This document shows positions 8,213-17,476 of a DNA stretch of 64,000 bases, piece by piece. This DNA comes from Prevotella sp. (GTDB lineage: Bacteria; Bacteroidota; Bacteroidia; Bacteroidales; Dysgonomonadaceae). A program made the translations under genes and the position numbers. The stretch covers positions 62,001 to 126,000 of the forward strand of contig JAISUS010000028.1 in NCBI GenBank assembly GCA_031271965.1, written 5' to 3'. Under the pieces are notes generated by a model. The model saw nothing but the letters and a program-made list of their open reading frames with translations, made no database searches and was not told where the DNA came from. Position 1 is the stretch's first letter, and each line of letters begins with the position of its first letter.

Positions 8213-10936
8213 ATGCTTAATAGAACCAGAAATCTTTCAACAATTTTCTTAACAGTATCTTTTTTTTTAACAACAGGGCTATTCGCTCAGAGTATTCTAA
8301 AAGGTAGCATAAAAGATGCAAAAACAAATGAAAAGTTACCCGGAGTAACTATCTCAGTGAAAAATTCAACAATAGGAGCAATTAGTGATGCAGATGGTAA
8401 TTATGAATTAAGATTATCGACAGGGAAATACACAATTGTAGCCTCTTTTATTTCCTATCAGTCTATAGAAATAACAGACGTGGAAGTAGGTAAAGGTAAA
8501 ACTGTAACATTGGATATCCCTATGACCGAGGCTACTCAAAATCTTGGGGATGTAATAGTGGTGGCTCGCAAGAATATGGAATCGGAGATGAATCTGATTT
8601 TTGAACGTCAACGCGCAACAGTAGCTGTTGAGAATCTCGGAGCACGCGAGATGTCGGCCAAAGGGCTTTCTACAGTGGCGGACGGAATAAAAAAAATAAC
8701 AGGTATCTCTATGGAGGGCAATACCAAAGTTTTTGTTCGTGGTCTGGGGGATAGATATAGCCTGACTTCTCTGAATGGTTTCCCTATAGCTTCACCTAAT
8801 CCGGATAATAAACTTATACCTCTAACATTATTTCCAACCTCGGTAGTGAAAAATGTAACAGTGAGTAAAGTATACCAACCTTCTGTTTTCGGAGATTATT
8901 CCGGTGCTCATATAGATGTGGAAACGAAAGAAAATATAGGGAACGACTATATGACAATAGGAATATCTACCGGAGGAAAAACAAATGTGCTCTTCAAAGA
9001 TTTTTATTCTTCCAATAAAGGAAATATTGGTGTTCCGTATCTGGGCATATCAAAAGGATTAAATCTGTCGGATAATATAAAAAATATGAGATCTGATGAT
9101 TTTGCTTCATATATAAAGAATAATAATCCATTCAAAACAACATTTGCCATTGAAAAAGATAAAGGTTTGCCCGAGTTAGGCTTGGAATTTGGAATAGGAA
9201 AGTCTTTGAAATTGGGAGATCAGAAGCTGAACGCTATGTTTGCCGTCAATTATGATAATTCATACACCATCTACGATGATGCTTATATGTCTACAGTAAA
9301 TGCTCAAGGTATTATTCGTGATATGTTCAACTATAACAAGTATGGCTATGAAACTACGATGACTGCTTTAGGACAATTGAGCTATACATTACGAAAAAAC
9401 GATATACTATCATTTAATGCAATGTATGTAAATAATACTGAAGATGAATATACAGAGCGTGACGGGTTTGATGCAGAGGGTATTAACCTGAAAGGAAGCA
9501 ATAGCGTTTATCATATTTATACATTGTTTAATAGTCAGTTAACCGGACGGCATCAATTTGACCGTTTGTTTACCGATTGGCAAGTATCATACGGTAAGAC
9601 AACTAGTGATGAGCCGGATCGCAGACAAGTTATGTTTTCTAAACAGGCAGACGGGGTACTGTCTTTATTCAAATTGAATCAGCAAGAAACGATGCGTTAT
9701 TGGGGAGAGTTATTTGAAGATGAATGGAATGGCGATTTTAAATTGAAGTATCAATTCGATAAGAAAGAGACAAATAGTGATTTTGCACGTATTGGAGGTT
9801 CTTTCAGAAAAAAGACAAGAGACTTCTATTCGACAAACTTCTATTATAATATTGATAACTTAGATATACAGACCGATAATGTATATGATACGGACAGATA
9901 TCTGAATTATAATAACATTGCCGATGGTACTATTACAATAAATAAGAGTTCTTTACCTCGTGACAAGTATTTTGCCGGCTCGGATATTTATGCCGCTTTT
10001 ATAGATTTTGAATACTATCCAGTAGAAAAACTACTTGTGGCAGCAGGTGTTCGTTTCGAACATTCTTCTCAGTGGGTACGCTATTGGCGTGACGGAGGAC
10101 AAGAAGATAGGGCTGAGTTGAAAGCCAATGATTTTTTTCCTGCTGTAAATTTAAGATATGGATTAGATAAGAAGCAAAACCTCCGTTTGAGTTTATCTCG
10201 TACAATAACCCGTCCGTCTTTTATAGAAATGGCTCCGTTCGAATATCGTGAATCATATGGCGGTGCAACAGTGCGTGGTTATGAAGATATTGAAAACGGA
10301 TATAACTACAATGTGGATTTGCGATATGAGATATTTCCAAATACAGGTGATTTGTTTTCTCTATCTGCATATTACAAACATTTAGAATCTCCGATAGAGA
10401 GAATTCAGGATTATTCAGGATCATTGATTCAAAGTTTCAGAAATGTAGATAAAGGCACTGTTGCCGGGGCTGAACTCGAAATACGTAAGTTCTTGACAAA
10501 AGATCTTAGAATAGACTTTAATGCCTCTTATATATACACGCATATATCTCTTCCTGAAGGAGGTATTTATACCGATAAGAAAAGAGAATTGCAAGGTGCA
10601 TCTCCATATTTAATAAACCTTGATATGAATTACTCTCCTAAATTCGCTAAAGAAAGAGAAGCGTCTTTCTCCTTAGTCTACAATCTGAGAGGCCCGCGAA
10701 TCAATTCCGTAGGTATAAACGGAGTGAACAATGTAATAGAAGAGGAGTTTCACTCTCTGGACTTTGTTGCCGGATATTCCTTGAATAAAAGTCTGAAATT
10801 GAAATTGCAAGCGAAAAATATAATTAACCAAAAACAAAAATTTTCTCAAGAGATAGCTGATACAGGGAGAGATCAAATTGTAGAGTACTATAAAAAAGGC
10901 TTGTCTTTTGGAGTAGGTTTCTCGCTGAATTTTTAA
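8213..10936 (+). CDS. TonB-dependent outer-membrane receptor with carboxypeptidase-like N-domain
   Basis: This 907-residue receptor has a signal peptide (about 1-25, ending GLFA), a CarboxypepD_reg-like domain (about 27-105, LKGSIKDAKTNEKLPGVTI), a plug domain (about 125-240, including VFVRGLGDRY) and a long barrel. It ends FGVGFSLNF with the terminal Phe needed for barrel assembly. Such receptors import substrates with energy from TonB-ExbBD. No SusD gene follows; the partner is a beta-helix lipoprotein 37 bp downstream. Substrate is unknown, and the absence of SusD argues against a classical glycan locus. The start at 8213 is supported by the signal peptide directly after it. Confidence 0.9.
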   Translation: MLNRTRNLSTIFLTVSFFLTTGLFAQSILKGSIKDAKTNEKLPGVTISVKNSTIGAISDADGNYELRLSTGKYTIVASFISYQSIEITDVEVGKGKTVTLDIPMTEATQNLGDVIVVARKNMESEMNLIFERQRATVAVENLGAREMSAKGLSTVADGIKKITGISMEGNTKVFVRGLGDRYSLTSLNGFPIASPNPDNKLIPLTLFPTSVVKNVTVSKVYQPSVFGDYSGAHIDVETKENIGNDYMTIGISTGGKTNVLFKDFYSSNKGNIGVPYLGISKGLNLSDNIKNMRSDDFASYIKNNNPFKTTFAIEKDKGLPELGLEFGIGKSLKLGDQKLNAMFAVNYDNSYTIYDDAYMSTVNAQGIIRDMFNYNKYGYETTMTALGQLSYTLRKNDILSFNAMYVNNTEDEYTERDGFDAEGINLKGSNSVYHIYTLFNSQLTGRHQFDRLFTDWQVSYGKTTSDEPDRRQVMFSKQADGVLSLFKLNQQETMRYWGELFEDEWNGDFKLKYQFDKKETNSDFARIGGSFRKKTRDFYSTNFYYNIDNLDIQTDNVYDTDRYLNYNNIADGTITINKSSLPRDKYFAGSDIYAAFIDFEYYPVEKLLVAAGVRFEHSSQWVRYWRDGGQEDRAELKANDFFPAVNLRYGLDKKQNLRLSLSRTITRPSFIEMAPFEYRESYGGATVRGYEDIENGYNYNVDLRYEIFPNTGDLFSLSAYYKHLESPIERIQDYSGSLIQSFRNVDKGTVAGAELEIRKFLTKDLRIDFNASYIYTHISLPEGGIYTDKKRELQGASPYLINLDMNYSPKFAKEREASFSLVYNLRGPRINSVGINGVNNVIEEEFHSLDFVAGYSLNKSLKLKLQAKNIINQKQKFSQEIADTGRDQIVEYYKKGLSFGVGFSLNF

Positions 10937-10973
10937 TGTTAAAACGAATATAACCATTTTATTAATAACAATT

Positions 10974-12218
10974 ATGAAAAAGAATTTATTGAAATTAGGT
11001 TTTTATGCCTTGACTATTTTTTCAATCGCAACATTTGTAGGATGTAGTGATAATGATAAGAATGACGATACACCGGATCCTTCTGAATTAGAGTTGAAAG
11101 GAACATTGACTAGCGATCGTACTTTGAAAGCAGGAAATACATATTCTCTGATAGGAGGTTATCAGGTGAAGAACGGTGGAAGACTTATTATCGAAGAAGG
11201 TGTAACTATCAAGGCAACCCGTACAATAGATGGTCAACCTGATTATATTATTATAGAACAGGGTGGTAAGATTATGGCTAACGGAACAAAAGATAAACCT
11301 ATCGTTATGACTTCTACTCAAGAAACTCCCGGAGCATGGGGAGGTGTACATATTTGTGGGAAAGCTCCGATTAACTTAACAGGTGGAACTGGAAAATCTG
11401 AAATTGGTGATGCTCCATTTGGAGGTACTGATCCTGCCGATAATTCTGGAGTTTTAAGGTATGTTCGTCTCGAGTATACAGGTTTTGCTTTTAGCGCAAC
11501 AAAGGAGTCAAATGGTTTGACAATGTATGGCGTTGGTAACGGCACAACTATTGAATATGTACAAACTTATAAAGGTGCGGATGACGGTTTCGAATGGTTT
11601 GGAGGTACTGTAAATGCAAAATATCTGGTATCTACAGCTAGTGAAGATGATTCTTTTGACTGGACTGACGGTTGGATTGGTAAAGGACAATTCTGGGTAG
11701 CATATCAAGATCAGACAGCCCCTAAAGCTGATGGTTCTGCCAATGGTGATTGCTTGATAGAGGCTGACAACCGTGAAGATAATTTCAAGAATACTCCCGT
11801 TTCTTATCCTACATTAGCAAACTTGACATTAGTTGGTAATAATGATACTAAAGATCAAAAAAGAGGAATTAGACTACGTGCTGGTACGCAGGTTAAAATG
11901 TATAATGTACTTGTAACTGGTAAACCAAGTTCATTGACAACAGCAACAGCCGAAACCGAACAAAGCTTCTTGGATGGTAAATCAATTGTTGAGTATCTAT
12001 ATGCAGATAAGGTGTTCAAGTATGAAAATAATGGAGTTTTAGATTTGGAATCCAAAACCGGAAATGCTATAAATCAGACTATAACATTTACCAATGGATA
12101 TATAGGAACTGTAGCCGGTGGCAAAGACTTATCGTCTGATAGTTTCTTTACTAAAGCTGAATATAAAGGAGCTGTGCCAGCTAATAACGACTGGACTGCC
12201 GGATGGACTAAAAGATAA
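10974..12218 (+). CDS. Beta-helix surface lipoprotein paired with the TonB receptor
   Basis: This 414-residue lipoprotein has a type II signal peptide with lipobox FVGC (Cys24) followed by Ser-Asp-Asn-Asp. The body has short repeating strands rich in Gly and Asn (GGRLIIEEGVTIKA; GGKIMANGTKDKPIVM), as in right-handed beta-helix proteins, and an acidic middle (GADDGFEWFGG, EDDSFDWTDG). Close relatives are often labelled multidrug transporters in databases, which the sequence does not support. Its place directly after the receptor suggests a surface partner that captures substrate, replacing SusD. Acidic loops could bind cations. The exact role is unknown. Confidence 0.7.
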   Translation: MKKNLLKLGFYALTIFSIATFVGCSDNDKNDDTPDPSELELKGTLTSDRTLKAGNTYSLIGGYQVKNGGRLIIEEGVTIKATRTIDGQPDYIIIEQGGKIMANGTKDKPIVMTSTQETPGAWGGVHICGKAPINLTGGTGKSEIGDAPFGGTDPADNSGVLRYVRLEYTGFAFSATKESNGLTMYGVGNGTTIEYVQTYKGADDGFEWFGGTVNAKYLVSTASEDDSFDWTDGWIGKGQFWVAYQDQTAPKADGSANGDCLIEADNREDNFKNTPVSYPTLANLTLVGNNDTKDQKRGIRLRAGTQVKMYNVLVTGKPSSLTTATAETEQSFLDGKSIVEYLYADKVFKYENNGVLDLESKTGNAINQTITFTNGYIGTVAGGKDLSSDSFFTKAEYKGAVPANNDWTAGWTKR

Positions 12219-12244
12219 CTTTCTTCCATACGTATATGCGAAAA

Positions 12245-12275
12245 GGGCAGGGGATATAATTCTCCTGTCTTTTTT
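12245..12275 (+). terminator. Rho-independent terminator after the beta-helix lipoprotein
   Basis: Arms 12246-12253 and 12262-12269 pair over 8 bp with two G-U pairs, followed by a run of six T residues. Confidence 0.8.
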
Positions 12276-12311
12276 ATTTTAATATAGTGTTATATTTCAA
12301 AAACTTATTCC

Positions 12312-12319
12312 TATCTTTG
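12312..12319 (+). promoter_or_regulatory. Bacteroidetes -7 box (TATCTTTG) of rpsP
   Basis: An exact TAnnTTTG match 48 bp upstream of the rpsP start and just after the preceding terminator. Confidence 0.75.
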
Positions 12320-12367
12320 CACCCGCTAATAACAATTATGTATAATTAAAATTAACAAAAGAAAGAA

Positions 12368-12940
12368 ATGGCTACAAAGATCCGTTTACAAAGAAGAGGA
12401 CGCAAAGGTTATCCTTTTTACCACATTATTATTGCAGATAGCAGAGCTCCACGCGATGGAAAGTTTATTGAGAAGGTTGGTTCTTACAACCCTAATACTG
12501 AACCTGCTACGGTAACTATCAATTTCGACAGAGCTTTGTATTGGTTACAAGTTGGTGCTCAGCCTACTGACACTACTCGTAATATACTTTCTGAACAAGG
12601 CGTTTTATTGAAAAAACACCTTCTTGGTGGTGTTGCTAAAGGTGCTTTCACTGAAGCTGATGCTGAAAAGAAATTTGAGGCATGGAAAGCTGAAAAGGAA
12701 AAAGGAACTCAAGCTGCCATCAACAAAAATGAGACAAAATTAAAAGCTGAGGCAAAAGCTCGTTTAGATGCAGAAAAAGCTGCTAACAAAGCAAAGGCTG
12801 ATGCTGTGGCTCAAAAGAAAGCAGAAGAAAACGCAGCACAAGCAGAGGCTGAAGCCGTTGTAGAAGAAGTTGCAGAGGAAGCACCGGCTGTAGAAACTCC
12901 GGAAGCAGAAGCTCCTGCGGAAGAGAAAAGTGCTGAATAA
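12368..12940 (+). CDS. rpsP: 30S ribosomal protein S16 with long C-terminal tail
   Basis: Residues 1-80 are the conserved S16 fold (starts [19 protein letters not shown], then VGSYNPNT and the [16 protein letters not shown] helix), which binds 16S rRNA during small-subunit assembly. Residues 95-190 are a low-complexity Ala/Lys then Ala/Glu-rich tail ending in an acidic stretch. S16 in many bacteria is only 80-90 residues; long tails of this kind are usual in Bacteroidetes and are probably flexible. The gene is monocistronic, with its own promoter box and a strong terminator. The expected rimM and trmD neighbours are absent. Confidence 0.97.
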   Translation: MATKIRLQRRGRKGYPFYHIIIADSRAPRDGKFIEKVGSYNPNTEPATVTINFDRALYWLQVGAQPTDTTRNILSEQGVLLKKHLLGGVAKGAFTEADAEKKFEAWKAEKEKGTQAAINKNETKLKAEAKARLDAEKAANKAKADAVAQKKAEENAAQAEAEAVVEEVAEEAPAVETPEAEAPAEEKSAE

Positions 12941-12962
12941 TAATAAGCCAGCATAAATGAGA

Positions 12963-12991
12963 AGCCCGATTCTACAATCGGGCTTTTTTTT
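12963..12991 (+). terminator. Rho-independent terminator of rpsP
   Basis: A perfect 9-bp stem (AGCCCGATT at 12963-12971, AATCGGGCT at 12976-12984) with a 4-base loop is followed by eight T residues. Confidence 0.93.
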
Positions 12992-13094
12992 ATTAATAAT
13001 TCAGCCAAACTGATGGCCATTATATATAAATAAAAAATGAGGGTATGTCAAAAGATAAAACTTTCGTCATATTTTTGAATAGTTTTCGATCCTA

Positions 13095-13547
13095 TTAGCA
13101 AGGTATCTTATCTATCCTTGTTTGGTGTCTACCTCCCTCGAAATCGGTATTGAAGAAAGCAATAATCATATCATAAACTTCTTGTTGAGACACTATTCTT
13201 CCCGGAAGGGTGAGTATATTAGCATTATTATGTGCTCTGGCCAAATGTGCAATTTCTGCACTCCAACATAAAGCAGCGCGTACGGATTGATGTTTATTCA
13301 ACGCCATATTTATGCCGTTCCCTGTGCCGCATATAGCGATACCAAAATCACAATCTCTATTGTCAATAGCACGACCCAGCTTATGTGCAAAGTCCGGATA
13401 GTCAACACTGTTAGAAGTATAAGTGCCAAAATCTATATATCTAATACCTTGCTCTTCAAAAAGCTGTATAATATACTTTTTTGTTTCAAAACCGGCATGA
13501 TCACTAGCCAGCCCGATTGGTTTCTCACCTTGGGGAAATATAGCCAT
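13095..13547 (-). CDS. rpiB: Ribose-5-phosphate isomerase B
   Basis: This 150-residue RpiB/LacA/LacB-family enzyme interconverts ribose 5-phosphate and ribulose 5-phosphate in the cytoplasmic pentose phosphate pathway. Visible motifs are IGLASDHAGFETK near the N-terminus, the catalytic-Cys loop ICGTGNGI, and ARAHNNANILTLPGR. Length matches the family. It starts one base after the transketolase stop on the same strand, so both are surely co-transcribed; together they form the non-oxidative branch. It could also act on other sugar phosphates such as allose 6-phosphate, but the transketolase context favours ribose. Confidence 0.95.
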   Translation of the reverse strand: MAIFPQGEKPIGLASDHAGFETKKYIIQLFEEQGIRYIDFGTYTSNSVDYPDFAHKLGRAIDNRDCDFGIAICGTGNGINMALNKHQSVRAALCWSAEIAHLARAHNNANILTLPGRIVSQQEVYDMIIAFFNTDFEGGRHQTRIDKIPC

Positions 13548-13548
13548 A

Positions 13549-15576
13549 TTATTTCAAAAAGTCTTTAACCTGATTATATACATTTTCAGCAGTAAACCCG
13601 AGTTTTTCGTCTAGCACCTTATATGGAGCTGAAAATCCGAAAGATTTCATACCCCAGATACGTCCGTTAGCTCCAACTAACCCTTCCAGTGTGACAGGTA
13701 ATCCGGCTGTTAGACCGAATATCTTTTTACCTTTAGGAATCACACTTTCTTGATATTCTTTACTTTGTGTGCGGAATAATCCTTCGGAAGGAACGGATAT
13801 AATTCTCGATTTGATGCCGTCGTTAGCTAATAATTTGGCTCCTTTTACCAATGTAGATACTTCCGATCCGGAAGCTAATAAAATTACGTCGTAGTTATCT
13901 TCATCTTGAACGATGTAAGCACCTTTCTCTGTTTGCAACGCTTCTTGGTATCTATTTGTTTTCGCCGGAAGGTCATTTATGTTTTGGCGTGAAAATATTA
14001 ACCCTGTTGGAGTCGATTTGTTTTCCATCGCCATTTTCCATGCTACCGTTGCTTCTGTAACATCCGCAGGCCGTAGTACCAGCATCGAATTGTGTCCATT
14101 ATGGTTTTGCAGTTTCTCCATCAGCCTGATCTGTGCTTCTTGTTCAACAGGTTCGTGAGTAGGGCCGTCTTCACCTACACGGAATGCATCGTGTGTCCAT
14201 ATAAATTTAACAGGAAGCTCCATCAATGCTGCCAAGCGGATAGCAGGTTTCATATAATCTGAGAATACGAAGAATGTTCCGCATGCAGCAATAATACCTC
14301 CATGCAGTGTCATACCTATACATAAACAAGCCATCGTTAGTTCAGATACTCCTGATTGAAGAAATGCTCCGGAGAAGTCTCCTTTTTTCATAGCATGAGT
14401 TTTCTTCAAGAAACCGTCTGTTTTATCAGAGTTAGATAAGTCGGCCGATGAAACAACCATGTTTTCAACCTGTTGAGCTAATATACCTAATATTGTAGCA
14501 GAAGCTGCACGTGTGGCCTGATTTGGTTTCTGCTCAATTGCAGCCCAGTCAATGGGTGGGATATACCCGTCGAACCATTTTTGCATTTTATCAGCTAATT
14601 CCGGATTAGCTTTTGCCCAAGCATCTTTCTCTGCATATTTCTTGCTTGTTATTTCTTTTAATTCGGCAGCACGTTTCGCGTATAGTTCTTTTGTTTCAGA
14701 AAAGATTACAAACGGGTTTTCCGGGTCACCTCCCAGGTTTTCGATTGTTTTATTGAAGCTTGCTCCGGCACCGCTCAATGGCTGACCGTGAGTTTCAGTT
14801 TCATTCTCAAAGCTGGAACCGTCTTCTTTTACAGCACCTTTACCCATAATAGTTTTACCTATTATAAGTGTTGGCCTTTCTTTTTCAAGCTTACCTTCTG
14901 TCAGAGCAGCACGAATTTCGGTGGCATCGTTTCCTTTAATTGTGATAACTCTCCATCCCCAAGCCTGATATTTAGCTGCCACATCTTCTTCTGAGACATC
15001 TTTTGTCTTAGTTGAAAGCTGTATGCCATTAGAGTCATAAAACATAATTAAGTTATTGAGACCTAAATGTCCGGCAGTTCGTCCGGCACCTTGGGATATT
15101 TCTTCCTGTATTCCACCGTCTGAAATAAACGCATAAATCGTATGATCCATAACACTACCAAAACGAGTTTTTAGGAATTTAGCAGCAATAGCTGCACCCA
15201 CGGCAAAGGTGTGTCCTTGTCCCAAAGGGCCCGATGTGTTTTCTATTCCACGTGTGATATCTCTTTCCGGATGTCCGGGAGTTATACTTCCCCACTGACG
15301 GAACTGTTGTAAATCCTCCATGTTGAATTTACCGACTAATGCCAAAGTCGAATATAGCATTGGCGACATATGACCGGGATCGAGGAAGAAGCGGTCGCGT
15401 CCTTCCCATGTAGGGTTTTGAGGATCGTATACTAAAAACTCGGAAAATAACACGTTGATAAAATCTGCTCCGCCCATAGCTCCACCCGGATGTCCCGAAT
15501 TAGCCTTTTCAACCATCGAAGCCGATAATATGCGGATATTGTCCGCAGCTTTGTTTAATGTTTTAATGTTATTCAT
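13549..15576 (-). CDS. tkt: Transketolase
   Basis: This 675-residue thiamine-diphosphate enzyme moves two-carbon units between sugar phosphates. The N-terminal TPP domain shows KANSGHPGGAMGGADF and GPLGQGHTFAVGAAIAAK, and the cofactor-binding GDG-like motif is replaced by SDGGIQEE. The pyrimidine-binding middle domain has GVSELTMACLCIGM and THDAFRVGEDGPTHEPVEQ, and a C-terminal domain follows. It is a full-length single-chain enzyme. A TACTTTTG box lies 30 bp upstream and rpiB follows directly. Full-length and motif-complete, so the call is safe. Confidence 0.97.
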   Translation of the reverse strand: MNNIKTLNKAADNIRILSASMVEKANSGHPGGAMGGADFINVLFSEFLVYDPQNPTWEGRDRFFLDPGHMSPMLYSTLALVGKFNMEDLQQFRQWGSITPGHPERDITRGIENTSGPLGQGHTFAVGAAIAAKFLKTRFGSVMDHTIYAFISDGGIQEEISQGAGRTAGHLGLNNLIMFYDSNGIQLSTKTKDVSEEDVAAKYQAWGWRVITIKGNDATEIRAALTEGKLEKERPTLIIGKTIMGKGAVKEDGSSFENETETHGQPLSGAGASFNKTIENLGGDPENPFVIFSETKELYAKRAAELKEITSKKYAEKDAWAKANPELADKMQKWFDGYIPPIDWAAIEQKPNQATRAASATILGILAQQVENMVVSSADLSNSDKTDGFLKKTHAMKKGDFSGAFLQSGVSELTMACLCIGMTLHGGIIAACGTFFVFSDYMKPAIRLAALMELPVKFIWTHDAFRVGEDGPTHEPVEQEAQIRLMEKLQNHNGHNSMLVLRPADVTEATVAWKMAMENKSTPTGLIFSRQNINDLPAKTNRYQEALQTEKGAYIVQDEDNYDVILLASGSEVSTLVKGAKLLANDGIKSRIISVPSEGLFRTQSKEYQESVIPKGKKIFGLTAGLPVTLEGLVGANGRIWGMKSFGFSAPYKVLDEKLGFTAENVYNQVKDFLK

Positions 15577-15605
15577 ATTTATTATTATAATATTTCTTTT
15601 TTATA

Positions 15606-15613
15606 CAAAAGTA
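15606..15613 (-). promoter_or_regulatory. -7 box (TACTTTTG) of the transketolase-rpiB operon
   Basis: An exact minus-strand TAnnTTTG match 29 bp upstream of the transketolase start. Confidence 0.75.
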
Positions 15614-15692
15614 AGGAATCTAGACTTATATAAAAAACAAAAAAAAGGAGAATTATATATAAATAAAACGAGGTGGTTTTTAAAACGATTTT

Positions 15693-16895
15693 TTATTCAT
15701 TTGGTAAATCTATATTGATCGCCAGTCCTCCCATAGAGGTTTCTTTATACAAGCTCGGGAGATCGTGTCCTGTCTGTTGCATAGTTTTTACAACTTTATC
15801 AAAGTTGATGAGATGTTTACCGTCAGATAGCATGGCAAAAGAACAAGAGTCTAATGCCCGGGCTGCGGCAAAAGCATTTCTTTCTATACACGGTACTTGA
15901 ACCAGTCCGCATACCGGATCGCAGGTTAGTCCTAAGTGATGTTCGAGTCCCATTTCGGCAGCATACTCAATTTGTTGTGTAGAGCCTCCAAATAATTGGC
16001 AGGCCGCCGCCGCCGCCATGGCGCAAGCCACACCAACTTCTCCCTGGCAACCGACTTCGGCTCCTGATACAGAAGCATTATGTTTAACAAGATTACCAAT
16101 TAATCCTGCTGTAGCCAGTGCTCTCTTTATTTTTTGATCACTGTAATCGTGATTTGTTTTCAGATGGAATAATACTGAAGGTAAAACACCGCAAGAACCA
16201 CATGTAGGAGCTGTCACAATTAGTCCGCCGCTTGCATTCTCTTCCGACACAGCGAGTGCGTATGAATATATAAGAGCGCGGCTTTTCATAGAGCCTTGAT
16301 ATCCTCTCGATTTTACATAATACATAGATGATTTTCTTTGCAATCCCAGGCCACCGGGAAGTAGTCCTTCGGCATCCATCCCTCTATGTATAGCAGCTTC
16401 CATTGTTTCCCATACAGTTCCTAAGTAGTCATATATCTCTTTGCCTTCTTTATCCTCTACATATTCCCAAAATGTTTTTCCGGTTTGCTGGCACCACTCG
16501 AGTATATCCTTCATTGTGGTTTTGTTATATATACTCTCGGTCACCACTTTCTTAGAACCATCGGACAGGTCTCCACCTCCTATACTATATATTATCCATT
16601 CATCATTTGGTTTGCCATTTTTAATTGCTTCAAACTTCATGCCATTCGTGTGGTACGGTAAAACTATTTCGGGTACCCAAACTATTTCAGACGAATAGGG
16701 ATGTAAAGTTTTGATAATAGCGTCATCAGTCAAGTGTCCTTTGCCTGTAGCAGCAAGACTGCCATATAGAGTTACTCTGAAAGAGTCTGCATCAGCATTC
16801 TTTTCTTTAAACATCAGCGCGGCTTTTTGAGGAGCCATGGTGTGGCTGCTAGATGGTCCGTGCCCAATTTTATACAAGTTGCGAATAGATTCCAT
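15693..16895 (-). CDS. sdaA: L-serine ammonia-lyase, single-chain iron-sulfur type
   Basis: The enzyme converts L-serine to pyruvate and ammonia using an oxygen-sensitive [4Fe-4S] cluster. I use the ATG at 16895, which gives 400 residues and the family-typical beginning ESIRNLYKIGHGPSSSHTMAP; an in-frame Met 11 codons upstream lies in the leader. Cluster-type cysteines appear in TAPTCGSCGVLP, in GAEVGCQGEVGVACAM and in LTCDPVCGLVQVPC. The beta and alpha domains are fused in one chain. It is monocistronic with its own TACTTTTG box. Serine degradation suits an anaerobic or microaerophilic amino-acid fermenter. Confidence 0.95.
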   Translation of the reverse strand: MESIRNLYKIGHGPSSSHTMAPQKAALMFKEKNADADSFRVTLYGSLAATGKGHLTDDAIIKTLHPYSSEIVWVPEIVLPYHTNGMKFEAIKNGKPNDEWIIYSIGGGDLSDGSKKVVTESIYNKTTMKDILEWCQQTGKTFWEYVEDKEGKEIYDYLGTVWETMEAAIHRGMDAEGLLPGGLGLQRKSSMYYVKSRGYQGSMKSRALIYSYALAVSEENASGGLIVTAPTCGSCGVLPSVLFHLKTNHDYSDQKIKRALATAGLIGNLVKHNASVSGAEVGCQGEVGVACAMAAAAACQLFGGSTQQIEYAAEMGLEHHLGLTCDPVCGLVQVPCIERNAFAAARALDSCSFAMLSDGKHLINFDKVVKTMQQTGHDLPSLYKETSMGGLAINIDLPNE

Positions 16896-16953
16896 GATAG
16901 TTTTATGAGTATAACATTTTTTGATCAAATACAGTTTAGTTTCTTCTTTAGTG

Positions 16954-16961
16954 CAAAAGTA
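16954..16961 (-). promoter_or_regulatory. -7 box (TACTTTTG) of the serine ammonia-lyase gene
   Basis: An exact minus-strand TAnnTTTG match 58 bp upstream of the ATG at 16895. Confidence 0.7.
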
Positions 16962-17226
16962 GCAATATTAAATTTTGTTAATCCCACAAAAAGCCTATTT
17001 ATGAATTTTTAATTCTAAATCACAATTTATGTCTTATTTCAAAGGGTTACTGTTTATTCCTTTTCATCTTAATTTTGATAGAGAAGAATTTAGTGGTAAT
17101 CTAATTTGTTGATAATCTGTATCCAGTTTTTATTAGGTTATTCAGAGAAAACCAAAAAGATAGGTGTCTGGTAATATATGCTGACAGATTGGTATAAAAA
17201 GAAATGTAATATTAATGCTTTTTCAT

Positions 17227-17240
17227 ATGTTGTACAACAT
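17227..17240. promoter_or_regulatory. 14-bp perfect palindrome, candidate repressor operator
   Basis: ATGTTGTACAACAT reads the same on both strands. It lies about 240 bp upstream of the transporter start. TTGTACAA cores occur in operators of GntR-type regulators, but no such gene is in the window. Confidence 0.4.
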
Positions 17241-17331
17241 GTTTTTTTGAGGGGAGAGATGGAAAGAGATAAGTATTTTTACAACGTTTTTGACAAGAAC
17301 AATCTTCACTTAACCTAAACAACCATGAATT

Positions 17332-17347
17332 GGATACGTTAGTATCC
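17332..17347 (+). other. Small leader hairpin
   Basis: GGATAC and GTATCC form a perfect 6-bp stem around the loop GTTA, one base before the larger hairpin that follows. Its 5' arm overlaps the end of the mini-frame MNWIR (17325-17342). Confidence 0.55.
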
Positions 17348-17348
17348 G

Positions 17349-17406
17349 GGAGAAAGTCAGGGGGTAATTGAGTTCTGTTATGATTTAATTACTCCTTGAA
17401 TTCTCC
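17349..17406 (+). other. Long leader hairpin upstream of the sugar transporter
   Basis: GGAGAA (17349-17354) pairs with TTCTCC (17401-17406), and GGGGTAATT (17361-17369) with AATTACTCC (17387-17395), around a loop of 17 bases. There is no T-run after it, so it is not a terminator. It may be a cis-regulatory or mRNA-stabilising leader. Confidence 0.55.
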
Positions 17407-17476
17407 GAAGGGTGTGAAATAAATTATTGCTAGAGAATATATAAACTATAAAAAAATCTAATCTAAATTTTAATCA

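Larger units (their letters stand above)
16962..17476 (+). other. Intergenic stretch and structured leader before the sugar transporter
   Basis: No gene is seen in this stretch. From left to right it holds AT-rich sequence, a 14-bp perfect palindrome (17227-17240), a five-codon ATG-to-stop mini-frame (17325-17342), a small hairpin (17332-17347), a long hairpin (17349-17406) and an A-rich run up to the ATG at 17477. No clear TAnnTTTG box was found. Confidence 0.6.

Noticed and set aside
12811..13020. Ser/Ala-rich minus-strand frame opposite the rpsP tail.
   Set aside because: It mirrors the Ala/Glu repeat codons of the S16 tail and crosses its terminator.
16896..16928. N-terminal extension of serine ammonia-lyase from the Met at 16928.
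   Set aside because: Family members begin at the MESIRNLYKIG-like start (16895); the extra residues show no conserved feature.
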